Shown: positions 1-9,398 of the stretch, one piece after another
How positions within the stretch are numbered: position 1 is the stretch's first letter
Layout: each line of letters opens with the position of its first letter
Source: an uncultured Paracoccaceae bacterium
Lineage (GTDB): Bacteria; Pseudomonadota; Alphaproteobacteria; Rhodobacterales; Rhodobacteraceae
Length of the DNA stretch: 45,627 nucleotides
Direction of reading: 5' to 3'
NCBI GenBank assembly: GCA_947501025.1
Contig: CANMUM010000014.1
Location: forward strand, 1-45,627
Program-made: the position numbers and the translations under genes
Notes under the pieces: generated by a model
Told to the model about the DNA's origin: nothing
The model's input: the letters and a program-made list of their open reading frames with translations, nothing else
Database searches by the model: none

Positions 1-470
1 ATCATTGGCACGCTTCACATAGTGCATGCTTGAGCGTAAAACACCCAACACAGCACATGCCTTTCCCTCAGATGCCCACGTCTTTTGGCGTATATGAATA
101 ACAGTTTCGCGTTGATCCGTTACGCTCAGGCCAGCAGTTTTATCTGGGGCTTTAAATAATCAAGGCTCTTTTTCAAAATCAATTTATCAAGCTCCAGATC
201 CGCAAAAATACTCTTCAATCGCCAGTTCTCTTTTTCCAAAGCCTTAAACTCCGTAAGCTTGGCGCGAACCATCCCATCGTAGCGCTTACGCCAGCCACAA
301 TATGTCTTGTCTGGAACACCCTTTTTCAAGATAAATCATCCCCCAGATCATTTATTGAACGCTCGAACCTCGACAGGCGCTCACAACATCCAAACCGCTA
401 TTACAATGAAACTCAAACTCTCAAATTAAACGCAGTATATCTTCTTCACTATATCTCTTTCACGCCATAA
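1..470 (-). mobile_element. Decayed IS3-family transposase remnant (orfA plus start of orfB)
   Basis: On the minus strand a 67-residue piece (126-329) matches the end of IS3-family OrfA: the YCGWRKRYDGM motif, then a leucine-rich helix with LEKENWRLKSIFADLELDK. Upstream, another frame encodes KRYSEEDILRLI, the usual OrfA N-terminus, but it hits an in-frame TGA at 421-423 and the frame changes again near 330. Downstream, towards base 1, a further frame reads GKACAVLGVLRSSMHYV, which looks like the start of OrfB. The element therefore runs off the left edge and is dead through at least one stop codon and one frameshift. Terminal inverted repeats are not visible. The family call is firm; the subgroup is not determined. 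Confidence 0.75.
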
Positions 471-725
471 TCCTATCCTAAGAATAAAAGAGCTTTACAA
501 AAATTATGGCTAAGGGTTAAGGGATAAAAACAACACTTCTCAACGAGTTCAGTTAGTATCTCGCTTATCTCCTCTCCGTCGATACCGCCTTGATCTTGGT
601 AAATGTTGCATATTTCGGGAATCGCGCCCATAGTTTTTTGCGGCTTTGGGGCATATGTGCAGCAAACGCCCGATGAGACGTATGAGCGCGATGGGTCCAA
701 AGCGCGGTCGAGAATAAGTCGAAGA
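471..725. other. No recognisable gene between two mobile-element remnants
   Basis: Short frames exist on both strands, but none has a plausible start with a ribosome-binding site or a recognisable motif. The stretch is probably eroded mobile DNA, perhaps the N-terminal or central part of the serine recombinase that follows, but I could not read homologous peptides in it. Confidence 0.4.
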
Positions 726-1354
726 GCCAATAAGTGAGTACGAAAACTTGCAAAACTAAAACGGCATCTTGCGCTACTATATCTCGAATCGAATTATCAG
801 AATCAAAGACCCAAGCGGATGGCAGCTACCAGCAAACGATATTGAAAAACAGATGGCTGAGTTGGTCAAGACGCATTTGAAAAAAACAATCAACCAAGAT
901 CGATGCATTTTCTTACGCAGGCGAGTTCCTTTCCATGGAAGAAATTATTGCTAAGATCAAGCGCCTCGACCTAACACCGGCCCAAATCAAAATCACGCTT
1001 GATGAACCCCATCCAAGTGCTACCATCATCGCGTCGCTTACTATCCGCAAGCGTGGTGCCGAACGTAAGCTGATCATAGGCGAATATACCGCGAAACCCG
1101 ACGAACATCTGCTCGCCAAGGCGATTTATGGCTCAGCGAAATCAAAGCCGGCAAAGCCATCCAAGCCCTTCTCAAAGAGCACAAAATCAAACCCGAATAT
1201 TTTCGGCGGCACCTCAAGCTCGCATTCCTCTCACTGAAAATTCAGCGCGTGATTATCAAAGGCAATCAGTCAGGTCACATTGACCTATCTCGTTAAGCTC
1301 ACAGACTTGCCAAGTGATTGGCGTCAGCAGGAAAAACGATTGGGTATCTTCTAA
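726..1354 (+). pseudogene. Remnant of a large serine recombinase (C-terminal part)
   Basis: Successive frames carry peptides typical of the C-terminal half of large serine site-specific recombinases. LRYYISNRIIR with GWQLPANDIE lies at about 765-850. Then comes LTPAQIKITLDEP with RKRGAERKLIIG at 935-1090. Finally EIKAGKAIQALLKEHKIKP followed by LKLAFLSLKIQRVIIKGN runs at 1130-1290, and GKTIGYLL-like residues sit before the stop at 1352-1354. These pieces lie in at least three frames with in-frame stops, so the gene is inactive. The catalytic N-terminal domain is not recognisable. It lies on the 3' side of tRNA-Gln, which suggests an old integrated element. Confidence 0.7.
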
Positions 1355-1544
1355 GCGCCCCGTTTCCTGCCGAGCTGTAGTTTCCAAAAACCGTGCGCTA
1401 AAAACACCCCAAAGAGACAAAGCGGGCAAAGCCGCCTATAACGTGACATAGAATCGTCTCAACAAAACACCTAACTCCACAACCCACCGAAAACAGACAG
1501 AAAATCCGGTGAGAACATCACTGAACAACGTTGAGAGAAAATAC

Positions 1545-1619
1545 TGGCTGGGGTGGTAGGATTCGAACCTACGATCTTCGCTACCAAAAAGCGCTGCCTT
1601 ACCACTTGGCCACACCCCA
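1545..1619 (-). tRNA. tRNA-Gln (UUG anticodon)
   Basis: The reverse complement folds as a full cloverleaf. The acceptor TGGGGTG pairs with CACCCCA, the anticodon loop TTTTGGT gives UUG, and the T-arm is GTAGGTTCGAATCCTAC. The encoded CCA occupies 1545-1547. The outermost anticodon-stem pair is a G-A mismatch; otherwise the structure is canonical. Confidence 0.95.
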
Positions 1620-1692
1620 TCAGTGGCGCAGTTATTATCGCCATTCTTTCACATATTCAAGAGCAAGATAGATAAAATTGACAATTATTCCC

Positions 1693-3132
1693 TTAAACAG
1701 AAACTTGCTCTCGAATGACATCGATTGTCATTGCAATAAATAGATAAAGCCCGAAAAATATGACGAATGCCATCATCGATGTCGTTAATTTTTTTGGATA
1801 TAATGGTTCGAATGAAGCGGTTGGTGGAATGGCCTTTGTGATATATTTCTTTTGTTCAATATTTTTAGCCTCAGCGGCTTGGAGTAATGAGCGCTGTGTT
1901 TCGAGCAATGTTACTTTCGAAGCGACATCTGCCTCGGCAACCAACATCTTTTGCCTAACAACAGCTAGAGATTCACCTGCTTCATTCTCAGCTAAAGCGC
2001 TGATGTTTAACTCTTCAATTTTAGCCTCAATAGCTGCAATATCGTTTTTAAGTGCATTGACACGTGCTTGGTTTGGGTTTTGATTTAGCAATAATTGATC
2101 GAGCGCAATTTGTTTTTCGTTCAAAATCACTGTCTGTTGCCCAATAATCCCAATGATGACTTCTGTATCAGCGACTGCGCTCACAGTAGATTGAGAGCTT
2201 TGGATTTCAATGAGTTTTTCTTGTGCAATTTTTAGATCGAGTTCGGCTGTTTCATAGGCCTTGCGCGCGCTTTCTAATTCATCACCACGCACTTTTGTTA
2301 ATTCAAGATCAAGCTGATCTTCAGCGTATCCGATCATAAGCTCAGCAACTTCAACAGTTGTTTCAGGATCTGGAGCCTTGATTTCAATCCGAAGAACTTG
2401 GTCGGTCGTATCGTAAATTGAAATGGCATATTTTTTAAAAATTTTATATCGATCTTCTTCAGATGCATCATCAGCTAAGCGCTCAAAACGATTGATGTGA
2501 TCACCTGAAAATTTTCCAGGAAAATCATAATCGTTTTCGAGTTTTAAAAATAGGTCACGGCTTTCAAGGTAATTTTGAACCTTTATAGCATCGAGATTTC
2601 CACCGCCAATAGGTGAGTTTTTAAATATATCTGAGATACCTCCTGCAGCAGCACTACTGGCTTCTTCGATGCTTAATATTGATTTTGACGTAAAAAGTGG
2701 TGTTGCAACATTATAGAGATAATATGTGGTCGCGAGAGTTGGGAATGCGACATACATAAAGAAACGGCGCATCATTTGACGAATGCGGGAATTCCGTTTT
2801 TTTGTCATTCGCGCTTGCAGTTTATCAATCTCAGCTTGACGCTCTTTTTTTGAAAGAACGGCTGGCAGATTTGATTTCTTTGCTTGTTCTGTAGGCACCT
2901 TGGCTGGTTGAGTTTTAGCAATCTCTAGTGATGTGGATGCTGTTTCAATGAGTGATGGCTCATTAGCATCAATTTTTACGCCTTTTTCAGCGAGCATTTT
3001 CACAGCTTCCACGCCATTTTTCGGGTTTAAGCCCATACGGCGAGCTTTTCTGCGCGCATTGCGGAGCTCTGCTGCAGAAAGCTGAGGCTCTGTCGGCTTG
3101 GCGCTTGAATCTTTGTTATCCGGTCCAGTCAT
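1693..3132 (-). CDS. Capsule polysaccharide export inner-membrane protein (KpsE/CtrB/BexC-like)
   Basis: This 479-residue protein has the topology of the polysaccharide co-polymerases that work with KpsMT-type ABC exporters. A long charged cytoplasmic N-terminus ends in a basic KKRNSRIRQMMRR stretch. One transmembrane helix follows (about 126-148), then a large periplasmic region rich in coiled coil (about 290-420). A second helix sits close to the C-terminus (MMAFVIFFGLYLFIAMTID). The periplasmic part probably bridges to an outer-membrane polysaccharide channel. The N-terminal extension of about 110 residues before the first helix is longer than in KpsE. Its start overlaps the end of the ATPase gene by 17 bp, so the two are probably translated together. 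No KpsM permease is in this run. Confidence 0.8.
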   Translation of the reverse strand: MTGPDNKDSSAKPTEPQLSAAELRNARRKARRMGLNPKNGVEAVKMLAEKGVKIDANEPSLIETASTSLEIAKTQPAKVPTEQAKKSNLPAVLSKKERQAEIDKLQARMTKKRNSRIRQMMRRFFMYVAFPTLATTYYLYNVATPLFTSKSILSIEEASSAAAGGISDIFKNSPIGGGNLDAIKVQNYLESRDLFLKLENDYDFPGKFSGDHINRFERLADDASEEDRYKIFKKYAISIYDTTDQVLRIEIKAPDPETTVEVAELMIGYAEDQLDLELTKVRGDELESARKAYETAELDLKIAQEKLIEIQSSQSTVSAVADTEVIIGIIGQQTVILNEKQIALDQLLLNQNPNQARVNALKNDIAAIEAKIEELNISALAENEAGESLAVVRQKMLVAEADVASKVTLLETQRSLLQAAEAKNIEQKKYITKAIPPTASFEPLYPKKLTTSMMAFVIFFGLYLFIAMTIDVIREQVSV

Positions 3133-3769
3133 AGAGTTCCCTTGCTTCGTCTATATTGTCAAAGAAATGCAGTTGACCATCTTTCAGTACGGCGGCTTCC
3201 TTGCAAAAATTGCGAATTAAATTTTCATTATGAGATACTATCACAACAGTCGCATGCTCTAATTTGTCAGCTAATAGGGCTCCTGCGCGTTGGTTGAATT
3301 CAACATCAGTTGTCATTGGCAGTGATTCATCAATCAGATAAATATCATAGTCTAGCGAAAGCAATATCGAATATCGTGCTCGTTCAGCCATGCCAGTTGA
3401 ATATTGCCTCATCGGTCGATCGAAATATTCTTCAATTCCTGCGATATATCGACATCTTGCCTCAACGGCATTCGGATCCATATCATGCATTCTAGCTAGA
3501 ATTCTCACATTTTCAGCGGCAGAAAGTTTCTTTCCAAAGCCACCAATAGGTCCAAGCGGAAAGGAAACTTTGCAATGCCGAAAAATCTGACCTTCATCAG
3601 GCTTTTCATTGCCTGCCATCATGTTGATAATAGTTGATTTCCCCGAACCGTTTTTAGCAAAAATTCCCAAAGAAATACCAAGAGGAATCTGGAACGATTG
3701 ATCATTGAGTATGACTTTTCGTTTTTTTCCAGTCCAAAAGGATTTGCTAACATTACGGAATTCAAGCAT
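3116..3769 (-). CDS. ABC transporter ATP-binding protein, KpsT-like polysaccharide exporter
   Basis: At 217 residues this is the usual length for KpsT/CtrD/BexA ATPases, which energise export of capsular or related polysaccharide through an inner-membrane permease. Visible motifs are a Walker A loop AKNGSGKST (residues 38-46), a YSTGM signature (about 124-128), Walker B IYLIDE (144-149) and a switch histidine in VIVSHNE. The first glycine of the P-loop consensus is replaced by alanine, although the GSGKST core is intact. The gene sits 3 bp downstream of nhaA and overlaps the KpsE-like gene by 17 bp, implying co-transcription. Its permease partner must be encoded elsewhere. Confidence 0.85.
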   Translation of the reverse strand: MLEFRNVSKSFWTGKKRKVILNDQSFQIPLGISLGIFAKNGSGKSTIINMMAGNEKPDEGQIFRHCKVSFPLGPIGGFGKKLSAAENVRILARMHDMDPNAVEARCRYIAGIEEYFDRPMRQYSTGMAERARYSILLSLDYDIYLIDESLPMTTDVEFNQRAGALLADKLEHATVVIVSHNENLIRNFCKEAAVLKDGQLHFFDNIDEARELYDWTG

Positions 3770-3772
3770 GAT

Positions 3773-5044
3773 TTATTCTGTGGCCCTTACCTTAAGTATG
3801 CGCGCAGTTGCTATCGCAAGGATCGCACCAGCGAAGCTGAGTAATGCCCCCATCTTAGCGGCGTCTTGAACCTCAACTGAACCCGTTTTAAAAGCTGCAA
3901 CGGCCACGAAGAGCGATACGGTAAATCCGATGCTGGCAATGACACCAACGATGAATAAATCTCGCATATCCATTCCTTCTGGAAGCCCAAGCTTCATTGG
4001 TACAGCCGCGATCCAGCCCATGAGGAAAATGCCGAGTGGTTTACCGATGAGCAACCCACCAAGAACAGCCCAAGTCGCAGACCCCATAGATGTAAAGGCA
4101 ACGCCAGCATTACATAGACCAAATAGGAAGAGAACGATTTCGACAGGCATTTTGAGAGCGTGCTCGATTGTATTGAGCAGATCCGTCAAGTGACGTTCGG
4201 CATCGGCAAAAATACCAAATGCACGATCTGCATGGGGAATGGCTGGAATTATGGGAAGGAGACCAAGGGCAGGGTGAATGCCCGCATTTTGGAAACCAAA
4301 CCAACTGATCAAACCGCCGACCACATAGGGCCAAACACCAAAACGTTTGCGCATTGCCGTTGAATGAGGGCGCTCCTGGTTGCCGCGATCTTTGCGGCGT
4401 GGGAGTTCGTTGAAAATCATGAAGACCGCAAAAGCCGCGCCAAATGACATCAACAACCAACCTAGCTGCAATGGCGCTTGTGGGTAGGCAACCGCGAGAA
4501 TAATGAGACCTGCAGCATCATCAGCAATGGCAAGCAACAACAAGAAGCGAATGGCTGGATGCCCCGCGCCAAAAATAACTCGGCCAACAAGATATGAGAA
4601 TGCAATGTCAGTTGCCGTTGGAACGGCCCAGCCGTTTTTGAGCGCATCATAAGTCGTAGACCCAAAGGCAGCAGCGATAACGAGATAAATAAGTATAGGG
4701 CCGAGCATGCCGCCAATTGTGGCAATAAGCGGAGCAAGCGCTTTTTTCCCTCGAAGAGATCCATCCTTTAATATTACCGCTTCCCATACTTCTTTACCTG
4801 CCATCGCAAAGAAAAGGGCCATAAGGACATCATTGACAAGGTAATGAAGGGTAAGGGTTCGATATTCAAGAACCCCAGAAGCATCGTAATGGGCATGGCC
4901 AATCCATTTATTATGATCCCAGATTACAAACTCTACGATTGCTTCATAGCTATGATGGTCGATATTAGCCCATAACAGTGCGATAATCGCGCCGATAACG
5001 AGCAATAATGAGTAACTTGATAGAAAATTCCAAACCCGATACAA
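3773..5044 (-). CDS. nhaA: Na+/H+ antiporter NhaA
   Basis: This 423-residue membrane protein has about a dozen hydrophobic segments. It carries the NhaA hallmark of two adjacent aspartates in LAIADDAAGL (D175 and D176, equivalent to E. coli D163/D164), plus VPTATDIAFS (D146, equivalent to D133) in the unwound-helix assembly. It exchanges external protons for internal sodium at the inner membrane. It is the first gene of a minus-strand run continuing into the polysaccharide exporter genes with a 3-bp gap. It is divergent from the gene at 5165, so its promoter should lie in 5045-5164. Confidence 0.95.
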   Translation of the reverse strand: MYRVWNFLSSYSLLLVIGAIIALLWANIDHHSYEAIVEFVIWDHNKWIGHAHYDASGVLEYRTLTLHYLVNDVLMALFFAMAGKEVWEAVILKDGSLRGKKALAPLIATIGGMLGPILIYLVIAAAFGSTTYDALKNGWAVPTATDIAFSYLVGRVIFGAGHPAIRFLLLLAIADDAAGLIILAVAYPQAPLQLGWLLMSFGAAFAVFMIFNELPRRKDRGNQERPHSTAMRKRFGVWPYVVGGLISWFGFQNAGIHPALGLLPIIPAIPHADRAFGIFADAERHLTDLLNTIEHALKMPVEIVLFLFGLCNAGVAFTSMGSATWAVLGGLLIGKPLGIFLMGWIAAVPMKLGLPEGMDMRDLFIVGVIASIGFTVSLFVAVAAFKTGSVEVQDAAKMGALLSFAGAILAIATARILKVRATE

Positions 5045-5164
5045 AACATTCTCCTGATATTTTATGTTTATCTATATTGTTACATATTGAATTAGTGTAT
5101 CTCACGCTTGAAAACAACACTAAGTCTTATGATTGCATCAATATATTACAAAAGGATTTAAGTT

Positions 5165-5851
5165 TTGACAAACGAACTGGATATGGAACCGAATGCGATC
5201 TCAAAAATGTTATTTGAGCCCATTCTTGTTCCAACAAATGTCTCAGAAAATGATGATATTTCATTATTGAAATTTCAATTGGAAGAGGCGGAACTTACGG
5301 TGGGATTTTCATCAGTTCTGAATCTCGCGCGTTTTTGCGGGGAACAAACCCATTACGTTGAAACGAGCGCAGCGGAGCTTTTTGGTCAATTGATTGCTTC
5401 AGGGACCTGGTTCGGTTTTGATTTTGAGGGTGAAACTGGTAATATTTATGATACAGAAACCTTGTCTAGTTTCCTCAAACATCTTGAAACCGATTTAGAA
5501 CTATCTGCATCTGAAAAAATCGAATTCAAAGCACCGAATTTTACCGAAGCATTCCGCGCAAGATTAATTCATATGCTTTCTGAGTTCGCTTTAGATATAC
5601 AGATTGGGGTGGCAGAGGATATCGATGGGCAACTTATGCTTGCATTGCTTAAGGAAGACATGAAAAATGAATTCAGCCTACTTGCCAAAACCCATCAATT
5701 CGTAAGCAGTGAACAAGAACGTGCCCAGATTTCAATATTAACATGCGAAAGCTTTGAAGCTCTTGGAAAGAGTTTTATAGAGAATGTTGAAATCATCTCA
5801 GCGCCTCAAAAAGCTCCCGAACCCATCAAACCCCCAAATTTGCGTTATTAA
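5165..5851 (+). CDS. Unknown protein of 228 residues
   Basis: I do not recognise this family. The protein is acidic, with no signal peptide or transmembrane helix, and looks mostly alpha-helical. It ends in a proline-rich tail (APQKAPEPIKPPNLRY). The TTG at 5165 is preferred because AAAGGA lies 8 bases upstream (5151-5156). The first ATG, at 5183, has no ribosome-binding site. The 3' end overlaps the convergent GhrA-like gene by 4 bp. Confidence 0.65.
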   Translation: MTNELDMEPNAISKMLFEPILVPTNVSENDDISLLKFQLEEAELTVGFSSVLNLARFCGEQTHYVETSAAELFGQLIASGTWFGFDFEGETGNIYDTETLSSFLKHLETDLELSASEKIEFKAPNFTEAFRARLIHMLSEFALDIQIGVAEDIDGQLMLALLKEDMKNEFSLLAKTHQFVSSEQERAQISILTCESFEALGKSFIENVEIISAPQKAPEPIKPPNLRY

Positions 5852-6771
5852 TATCCTTGATTGCGATCAACAAGATGCAAAAGCTCATCACCGTTTTTTA
5901 AACGGATGAGATTATCGGCAATGGTGTCACAGGCCGTTTCGACACGTGATTTAGCAGCTATATGGGGTGTAATAAGAATATCGGAGCGCGCCCAAAATGG
6001 GTGATTCTTTGGAAGTGGCTCGATTTTGAAGACATCGAGAACTGCTTTACGAATTGCGCAGTTATCAAGAGCGTCAAGCAATGCATCTTCATCGAGCAAT
6101 GCCCCGCGCCCTGGGTTCATCAATGTCGCACTTGATTTCATTGCAGCCAAAAATTGCTTATCAATAATATCGTGCGTTTTTGAGGTTGCGGGCAATAATG
6201 TCACAACATAATCACATTTCCCAAGCATTTCATAAAGCGCATCTTGTCCATGGAATGTAGGGAAGTCGAGTTGTTTTGCGGTGCGCGCCCATCCCAATAC
6301 TTGAAAGCCAAGGCTGGAACAGGCATTGCCAACTGCTGTACCCAGATTGCCCGTCCCAATGATGCCAATAGTGGTATTGCGTGCAAGGGGAAGCCATTCG
6401 CTATCATCCCAATTGCATTCATCTTGACGTGTTTTATATGTAGAAACCGCCAATTGATCAGCCAAAACATGACCCAGAACATATTCGCGCATACCCTCAA
6501 CAAGCCCCGCATCGACCATACGCGCCAAGGGAGCTTTGAGAGTTTTATTGCCCTCAATACTGTCGACGCCCGCCCAAATTGATTGGACAAGTTTCAGATT
6601 TTCAAAAGGTTGAAAATTTTGAAGCGAGCTGCTCGGCTCATAAATAATGACATCCACTTCTTTAGGGGCCGCATTTTTGAGAAATTGAAATTCTTTCAAA
6701 GATGTGCGTGCCGAAAGCTCTTTGATATAGGTTGTCACTCGATCTTCATGTGTTGAAATGAGAACTTTCAT
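5848..6771 (-). CDS. D-2-hydroxyacid dehydrogenase, GhrA-like glyoxylate/hydroxypyruvate reductase
   Basis: This 307-residue protein belongs to the NAD(P)-dependent D-isomer 2-hydroxyacid dehydrogenases, and the short N-terminal substrate domain fits the GhrA subgroup. The nucleotide-binding loop is GIIGTGNLG (136-144). The catalytic triad is visible as Arg222 in NPGRGALLDEDA, Glu251 in FKIEPLP and His270 in ITPHIAAKS. The likely reaction is reduction of glyoxylate or hydroxypyruvate, which would fit the serine and one-carbon genes nearby, but the substrate is inferred. The start codon overlaps the end of rodA by 4 bp, indicating translational coupling. Confidence 0.85.
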   Translation of the reverse strand: MKVLISTHEDRVTTYIKELSARTSLKEFQFLKNAAPKEVDVIIYEPSSSLQNFQPFENLKLVQSIWAGVDSIEGNKTLKAPLARMVDAGLVEGMREYVLGHVLADQLAVSTYKTRQDECNWDDSEWLPLARNTTIGIIGTGNLGTAVGNACSSLGFQVLGWARTAKQLDFPTFHGQDALYEMLGKCDYVVTLLPATSKTHDIIDKQFLAAMKSSATLMNPGRGALLDEDALLDALDNCAIRKAVLDVFKIEPLPKNHPFWARSDILITPHIAAKSRVETACDTIADNLIRLKNGDELLHLVDRNQGY

Positions 6772-8012
6772 TGATTATCTCCTCGCGGTCGATGAATATA
6801 AGCATTCTGTGCAAATCCGATGCCGATACATAAAACGAGCATTGCCGAGCCCCCATAAGAAATAAAGGGAAGCGGCACACCGACAACAGGCATCATACCC
6901 ATGACCATGGCCATATTGATCATGTAAAAGAGAAAGAACATCACACCAACGCCACCTGTGACGAGCGCTGCATATCGATCGCGTGAACGAATGGACATAT
7001 ATCCCAATGACAGAGAGATTAGCCCAAATACACTCAACAAGAATACAGTGCCCACATATCCAAAATTTTCGGCATAGGATGTGAAAATAAAATCAGTATG
7101 GTTTTCAGATAAAAAGTTGAGACGGCTTTGGGTGCCTTGCATAAATCCTAGCCCTTTAAGACCGCCTGAACCCAGAGCGATTTGTGATTGAATGATTTGC
7201 CAGCCATCACCTGTTGGGTCGCATTGGGGGTCAAGAAATGTATAAATCCGATCATATTGATATGGCTTGATCATCTTTTGGCTTAGAGGTTCAAGGCTTT
7301 GACCAACACCAGAACCAGCAAAGCTCACCAGCCATTCGGGAATAGGTTTTTCCTCAAGTCTGCATGCACTATTTTCTGAATGAGCAACAAGCCCCACGCC
7401 CACAATGGCCATAAGGAATATTCCAAAAACGATACCGCTCGCGTAGTATCCCCAATGAACGCCCGCTAAAAACAACACTCCTAGACCACATAGAAGGATA
7501 AAGAGTGACGTTCCCAAATCGGGCTGCAATACGACCAATGAGGCAGGGGCAAGCATGATGAGAAGTGCAGGCAGGACATAAACTGGATTCGAAATTTTCT
7601 TTGGGCTTAGAATGGAATAATAGTTCGCAAGCATGAGAATAATGGCCATTTTTGCAAATTCAGATGCTTGTAAACGCATTGGCCCAATATCGACCCATCT
7701 ACGCGAACCATTCACCTCGATACCAAACATGGCTGTGTAAATGATCATAATGAGTGTTGCGATATAGATCGGGATTGAACAATATTTCCAAAATTTTGAC
7801 GGCATAAATGCAATGAAAAATATCAAGAATACACCGATGCCAAAACGCTGGGCTTGTCCAACTGCCCATTCATCGGCATCGCCATTGGCAACGCCATAAA
7901 GCATTAAGACACTAATGGAAACAGCAACACATACCAACCCAAACAAAACCCAATTGAACGCTATGATTTTGCGCCAGCCTTTTGGTATGTTATCTGTGGG
8001 GTTGCTAAACAT
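6768..8012 (-). CDS. rodA: Rod-shape peptidoglycan polymerase RodA (SEDS family)
   Basis: This 414-residue polytopic SEDS protein is the glycosyltransferase that polymerises lipid II during cell elongation, normally with a class B PBP. Visible family motifs are VVLQPDLGTSL in the middle, SENHTDFIFTSYAENFGY in the large periplasmic loop, and GVPLPFISYGGSAML near the C-terminus. The length is normal for RodA rather than FtsW. Its usual neighbour PBP2 (mrdA) is not in the window. It is upstream of, and overlaps by 4 bp, the GhrA-like gene. The promoter probably lies in the 76-bp divergent gap to the GST gene. Confidence 0.93.
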   Translation of the reverse strand: MFSNPTDNIPKGWRKIIAFNWVLFGLVCVAVSISVLMLYGVANGDADEWAVGQAQRFGIGVFLIFFIAFMPSKFWKYCSIPIYIATLIMIIYTAMFGIEVNGSRRWVDIGPMRLQASEFAKMAIILMLANYYSILSPKKISNPVYVLPALLIMLAPASLVVLQPDLGTSLFILLCGLGVLFLAGVHWGYYASGIVFGIFLMAIVGVGLVAHSENSACRLEEKPIPEWLVSFAGSGVGQSLEPLSQKMIKPYQYDRIYTFLDPQCDPTGDGWQIIQSQIALGSGGLKGLGFMQGTQSRLNFLSENHTDFIFTSYAENFGYVGTVFLLSVFGLISLSLGYMSIRSRDRYAALVTGGVGVMFFLFYMINMAMVMGMMPVVGVPLPFISYGGSAMLVLCIGIGFAQNAYIHRPRGDNQ

Positions 8013-8088
8013 GTTTTCGCTTTTTCTTTTTGTAATACCGATCAGAAATGCTTAAGACAATATCAGCAAGAATGGAATAGGCGGAAAT

Positions 8089-8673
8089 ATGTACAAAGTT
8101 ATCGGATCATTTAGAACGCGTACACAAAGAGTGCTGTGGGCGCTGGAAGAAATGGGCATCGCCTATGATTGGCTTGATGCAAGGCCGCAATCTGAAGATG
8201 TGCGTTCGGTATCTTCGGCAGGTAGAGTGCCTGTGTTGGTCGTTGATGAAGAGATATTGCTCGATTCCGAAGCAATACTGAGTTTTCTTTGTGATCGCCA
8301 TAAACGTCTTGGATTTGAAGCGGGTTCAATTGAACGCGCAAGACAAGACGCTCATCTAGCTTATGCGAATGAATTCATTGATGCACCACTTTGGATGCGG
8401 GCACGAACCAAAAGAAACACAGATCTTGTCCCTAAAGAGCTGCAAATCTCTGTTGAAAAAATACTTCATCAAGCATGTGAAAAAATTGGCGAAATAACGG
8501 CCGGAGAGACATTCTTGATGGGTCAAACATTCACTATTGCTGATATATATACCGCCCATTGTTTAGGCTGGGCAAAGGGTGAGGGCTTCAAGCTTTCCAA
8601 AGAAGCGCTATCATATTATCGCCGCTGTTATGCGCGACCAGCAGCGAAATCTATGCGGGAGAAATATGCATGA
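8089..8673 (+). CDS. Glutathione S-transferase family protein
   Basis: This 194-residue protein has a thioredoxin-like N-terminal domain (starting MYKVIGSFRTRTQRVLWALEE). The glutathione-binding region GRVPVLVVDEEILLDSEAI contains the cis-proline VPVL and the conserved E/D-S motif. An all-helical C-terminal domain follows, including FTIADIYTAHCLGWA, the usual N-capping/hydrophobic-staple region. A conjugation or detoxification role is plausible, but the substrate cannot be told. The stop codon overlaps the ygfZ start (ATGA), so the two genes form an operon. Confidence 0.85.
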   Translation: MYKVIGSFRTRTQRVLWALEEMGIAYDWLDARPQSEDVRSVSSAGRVPVLVVDEEILLDSEAILSFLCDRHKRLGFEAGSIERARQDAHLAYANEFIDAPLWMRARTKRNTDLVPKELQISVEKILHQACEKIGEITAGETFLMGQTFTIADIYTAHCLGWAKGEGFKLSKEALSYYRRCYARPAAKSMREKYA

Positions 8674-9398
8674 AACTTGCACGCAAAATCATGAAAGTGA
8701 CAGGAAAAGATCGCGTAAAATTTCTCAATGACCTTTTAACGATCGAGATTACATCAGATATGCATATTCGTTACGGTGCGCTTCTCTCGGCACAAGGAAA
8801 AATACAATCAGATTTGTTCGTGTGGGCTGAGGAAGATGCTTTAAATATTGACTTGCCAGAAAGCCAATATTCATCAATCAAAGCCAAGCTTTCAATGTAT
8901 AAATTGCGCGCTGATGTTGAGTTAACTGATATGGATATTGAGGCTCATCAAACCAAAGAAGGCTTTGTCGATCCCCGAAACCCAAATTTAGGTTGCCGTT
9001 TTTATGGGGCATTTGCAGGAAAAGATATAAGCGAGGACGCGTTTTTGGCTTTACGTGTCGACAATCTTGTGCCCGAATTTGATATAGATTTTTCGACGAA
9101 TGAAGCCTATCCAATTGAATGGCGATTTAGTCAGATGGGAGGGATTGATTATAAGAAGGGATGTTATATCGGGCAAGAAATCGCGGCCCGCATGCGGCAT
9201 AAAACCGTTCTGCAAAAATCAATTTTAGCCGTTCAAATTGAAGGTGACCCAAAAGAAGAAACGCAAGTGATGGCAGGGGGCAAGGTCATCGGTAAGCTTC
9301 TCTCTATCTCTGAAGACAAGGCCATGATCTTTGCAAAATTATCAGCGGTTCAGCCCATAATGAATGTTGGGGACGCGCGATTACCCCTTAACGATTAA
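8670..9398 (+). CDS. ygfZ: Folate-binding Fe-S cluster maintenance protein YgfZ
   Basis: This 242-residue member of the YgfZ/GcvT-like family carries the diagnostic KGCYIGQE signature (K163-E170), whose cysteine is essential in E. coli YgfZ. The N-terminal folate-binding portion is recognisable (VTGKDRVKFLNDLLTIEI, LSAQGKIQSDLFVW). The family binds tetrahydrofolate and helps maintain Fe-S enzymes such as MiaB and RimO; a rimO gene is present at 28237-29625. It is coupled to the GST gene by a 4-bp overlap. Its 3' end overlaps the convergent IMPase-like gene by 18 bp. Confidence 0.92.
   Translation: MKLARKIMKVTGKDRVKFLNDLLTIEITSDMHIRYGALLSAQGKIQSDLFVWAEEDALNIDLPESQYSSIKAKLSMYKLRADVELTDMDIEAHQTKEGFVDPRNPNLGCRFYGAFAGKDISEDAFLALRVDNLVPEFDIDFSTNEAYPIEWRFSQMGGIDYKKGCYIGQEIAARMRHKTVLQKSILAVQIEGDPKEETQVMAGGKVIGKLLSISEDKAMIFAKLSAVQPIMNVGDARLPLND

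Noticed and set aside
473-753. Open frames between the IS3 and recombinase remnants
   Set aside because: Two overlapping minus-strand frames give no recognisable peptide and no start signal; probably chance frames in decayed DNA.
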